Positions 61,541-64,000 of a stretch of DNA of 64,000 nt are shown here, in pieces. Numbering within the stretch: position 1 is the stretch's first letter; each line of letters opens with the position of its first letter. The stretch is taken from contig NC_064230.1 in NCBI RefSeq assembly GCF_023101765.2, positions 1,674,001 through 1,738,000 on the forward strand. Reading direction: 5' to 3'. Under the pieces are notes generated by a model. That model did not search any database, was not told the origin of the DNA, and saw only the letters and a list, made by a program, of their open reading frames with translations. The translations under genes and the position numbers were made by a program. The DNA is from Spodoptera frugiperda (Eukaryota > Arthropoda > Insecta > Lepidoptera > Noctuidae).

Positions 61541-61919
61541 AGGGTGACTGGTAATTAGTGAACGATATTTAAACACGTGATTGTACTCATGATTACAAAC
61601 AACTTTCCCGAAGAAACTGTTTTTGTATACTCATTAGTTTTATTTTTATCACAATAACAAAACAACAAAATTTCGCGTGCGCATGCTTTCGCATGATCAG
61701 CTGTTAGCAGCGAGGCGCCCGCGCCCGCGTTATCGGAAGACTAGTAACTAGGTAGGTATTTTGGAACTTTACACGCGCGTGCTAATAAAATTTTGTTGTT
61801 TTGTTATTGTGATAAAAATAAAACTAATGAGTATACAAAAAAGTTTCCTTAGGAAAGTTGTTTGTAATCATGAGTACAATCACGTGTTTAAATATCGTTC
61901 ACTAATTACCAGTCACCCT
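61541..61919. mobile_element. M1 MITE, full length 379 bp
   Basis: The longest M1 copy, with arms of about 120 bp and a centre containing TTTCGCGTGCGCATGC and GCGAGGCGCCCGCGCCCGCG. Confidence 0.8.
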
Positions 61920-61924
61920 ATATA

Positions 61925-62330
61925 TGTTATGAGTCACATGTAACAGGAGTCTAGTGCTCGTTTTCAGCAACCTCTCCTAAATTTTAAGTAACCCCTAAGC
62001 TAAGATAGGTGACATTTAACGATTTTTACACCAACCTATAAGTGACACCTGACAATATAAGTCAGGAGTTAGTTTAGGTGCTACGTCACTCTAAGTAATT
62101 TTTAGTTAAGAGAGCATTTAGTTGGGAGAAAGCGGTTATAATTGCCACACATCGGGTACAATTCCAGACTCTATGTTTAATGAACATTTCAAAATAATAA
62201 TAGTTATTTTTTCAAATCATTTTGAAGATATTTTGTTCAATACATAAATTATATGCTTTTACTGAATATTGGCTTTTGTGACCGCTCGACCAAATGCGTT
62301 TATCATACTAAGCATTACTTCAGTAGAGTA
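61925..62330. other. Stretch without recognisable gene
   Basis: It holds weak words of SINE-D (GGGTACAATTCCAGACTC) near 62155. No coding evidence. Confidence 0.4.
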
Positions 62331-62334
62331 TTCT

Positions 62335-62635
62335 GAGCCTTAGTACGAGTTTCCTTTACTATCGAAACGGGAGCGCGTAAAAAAATGCGTTTGGCACTCT
62401 GATTGGTTGGTTCATTCGCAGAGGCCAATCAGAGGGCTTAGTACAAGTTTGTTTTACATTTAACGACAACGCGTTCGACGCACCGATTGGTTGGTTCATT
62501 CGCACCGGCGAATCAGAGCTCCGAACGTGTTCTCGCTTCATTTTCGTTCGACGTAAAACAAAATTATACTAAGGGTACAGAACGCCGAACGCGCTCTCGT
62601 TAAACATGAAACAAACTCGTACTAAGCCCTCAGCA
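62335..62635. mobile_element. Three M4 units in tandem
   Basis: GTACGAGTTTCCTTTAC, GTACAAGTTTGTTTTAC and AAACAAACTCGTACTAAG ends alternate with GATTGGTTGGTTCATTCGCA twice. Two full elements and one arm lie back to back. Confidence 0.7.
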
Positions 62636-62759
62636 CAAAAGACATATTTTAGACACAACCAGTTCAGTTATTCAGTATATAGGTAGAAAAATTAAGATTC
62701 AGTACAGAGACAGTAGCTATTGTTATACTAAATTGTACGCTTTGTAACGAAGCCATATC

Positions 62760-63048
62760 TTTTTTTATGGAATAGGTGGCAAACGAGCAAACGAGTCACC
62801 TGATGGTAAGCAATCGCCGCCCATTGACACCCAAAACACCAGAGGAGTTACAAGTGCGTTGCCGGCCTTTTGGGGTTAGGAATTTAAGGGTTGTTGGGGA
62901 ATCGGGGATTGGGAAGGGGGGAATTGGGTCTCCGGTAACCTCACTCACACAACGCAAGCGTTGTTTCACGTCGGTTTTCGGTGAGACCGTGGTATCACTC
63001 CGGTTGAGCCGGCCCATTCGTGCCGAAGCATGGCTTTTCCACACTTAA
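62760..63048 (-). repeat. SINE-B copy, complete
   Basis: TTTTTTATGGAATAGGTGGC to CATGGCTTTTCCACACTTA. Open frames on both strands here are SINE sequence. Confidence 0.8.
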
Positions 63049-63129
63049 GAACTCAGTCGACTCTAGACAACCAATGGTTACTGTCTCTGTACTGAATCTG
63101 TTTATTTTCTTACTTACATACTAAATAAC

Positions 63130-63300
63130 TTGGTAAATTAACTAAAAATCACAGTTTTCTCACGTAAATTAATGGAGAAAATCTCTACTAGTTTCGGTAA
63201 CCTCACTCACACAACGCAAGCGTTGTTTCTGCCTACTGAGTAGGCTGCGCGTGAGTAAACCGTGATTTTTAGTTAATTTAGTATGTCTCACGATAGTTAT
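63130..63300. mobile_element. M2b MITE carrying a SINE-B piece
   Basis: TAACTAAAAATCACAGTTTT and GAGTAAACCGTGATTTTTAG enclose GGTAACCTCACTCACACAAC, a SINE-B segment. Confidence 0.65.
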
Positions 63301-63309
63301 TACAAAACT

Positions 63310-63610
63310 TGGTTAACACATTGTTTTGTGAATCTGATTGAAAAAGAGTAACCTATGGAGTTTCTTGCTCGTTCTTCTCCATAGGAATCTACACTTTGGA
63401 ACGAGCAAATAGAGCAACTAGAGGACTGACCGACAGGCAGACGTTATTAATATTATTATATTTGCTTTGTCGTTCAAAAGTGCCTTCCTGGTCTATTTGA
63501 AATAAATAATTTTGACTTTGACTTCGACATTGAACGCCGTGGTGGTCACCGGTGACCGCCGTTAGCGGAGGATTTGCCTTCAACAGTTTTCTATTGGCAG
63601 TCAAAGACTT
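63310..63610 (-). repeat. Dispersed repeats as at 12957 and 14075
   Basis: ACGAGCAAATAGAGCAACTA, GTGCCTTCCTGGTCTATTTG and CGGTGACCGCCGTTAGCGGA, in reverse order to 12957-13150 and 14075-14240. Confidence 0.5.
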
Positions 63611-63889
63611 AATTATTGTATATCTTTTTGGAAATCAACAAACATACATATTTATTAATTTTTATCCATATTTAATCAACGGTTGAAATAAAACAACTAA
63701 TAATACGTTACAAACTACTTTTGACTAAAAAATACGTCTAAAAATCAAAAATGATCAAAGAGAAATGCTTTTTGAGACAACTTTTTTACGTTTTTAAAAT
63801 GGATGACTAATATTGGTCGTGTTATTGCATTTGTCACCACTCTTACTCTTCGCCCGGGTATCTTGTACCCGCCTAAGGATCTATGAGAG

Positions 63890-64000
63890 TTAGGGATCAT
63901 TCAAACATTCCATCACTACATAGTATAAAACAAAGTCACTATTTTTGTATGCTTAAATCTTTAAAACTACGCAACGGATTTTGATGCGGTTTTTTGTAAT
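63890..64000 (-). repeat. R5 repeat, cut by the window edge
   Basis: TAGTATAAAACAAAGTCACT and AACTACGCAACGGATTTTGA match 1135-1200 and 16830-16900 in reverse. Confidence 0.55.

Noticed and set aside
63800..64000. Start of another gene at the right edge
   Set aside because: No splice-bounded open frame; sequence matches the R5 repeat.

Overview
The window is nuclear DNA from a moth, most likely a noctuid. It has intron-rich genes with canonical GT-AG splicing, a nucleoporin gene, C2H2 zinc-finger genes and a silk-mucin-type gene. Dozens of short repeats have moth-like features: tRNA-headed SINEs, A-tailed retroposons, TA-flanked MITEs, a CR1/jockey-type LINE and mariner remnants. No bacterial, viral or CRISPR content is seen.

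Layout. 283-11176 (+): the last five coding exons of Nup98-96 (Nup96 C-terminus). Its third visible exon (1778-1899) lies between a 15-copy 21-bp pyrimidine-rich array and a 15-copy 90-bp array that repeats the exon/intron junction. Its 8.2-kb downstream intron holds a hAT element with an 8-bp target duplication, a broken LINE and a pogo-like MITE that ends about 18 nt before the next exon. 11177-18091: intergenic, almost all repeats. 18092-20692 (-): a single-exon protein with 13 C2H2 fingers. 21023-24216: a weakly supported small minus-strand gene head to head with a possible 5' exon of the next gene. 30249-32471 (+): a second zinc-finger protein with an intron directly after its stop codon. 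34694-55458 (-): a 25-exon gene for a secreted protein of about 2455 residues. 55460-64000: repeats only.

The 25-exon gene is the most unusual locus. After a signal peptide, nineteen consecutive exons have lengths of 48, 96 or 144 nt (three deviate by one codon), all bounded by phase-1 introns. They encode about 29 tandem 16-residue helix-like repeats. One 5568-nt exon then encodes a Thr/Ser/Glu-rich mucin-like domain, and a last exon ends in a Cys-X-Cys-X-Cys cluster of the kind I associate with moth sericins and silk mucins. I do not recognise this architecture as a described family.

Repeat labels used below are mine: SINE-A (tRNA-like head, 3' end GGGGCAACGTTTAAA), SINE-B (about 290 bp, 3' CTTACCATCAGGTGATCC then A-tail), SINE-C (GGAGCTGCGGACTACCTAGC head, CCCCCTC-A-tail), SINE-D (tRNA-like head GCCTCGTTGGTCGAG), R4 (ends TATAATATTAGTATAGAT), R5 (CCCGCCCCAGCTTCGCATGGG family), and MITE families M1 to M7 and M11. 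M9 and M10 are single elements at 57805-58216 and 58515-58950. Exon coordinates come from hand reading of splice sites and frame continuity. No homology search was run.
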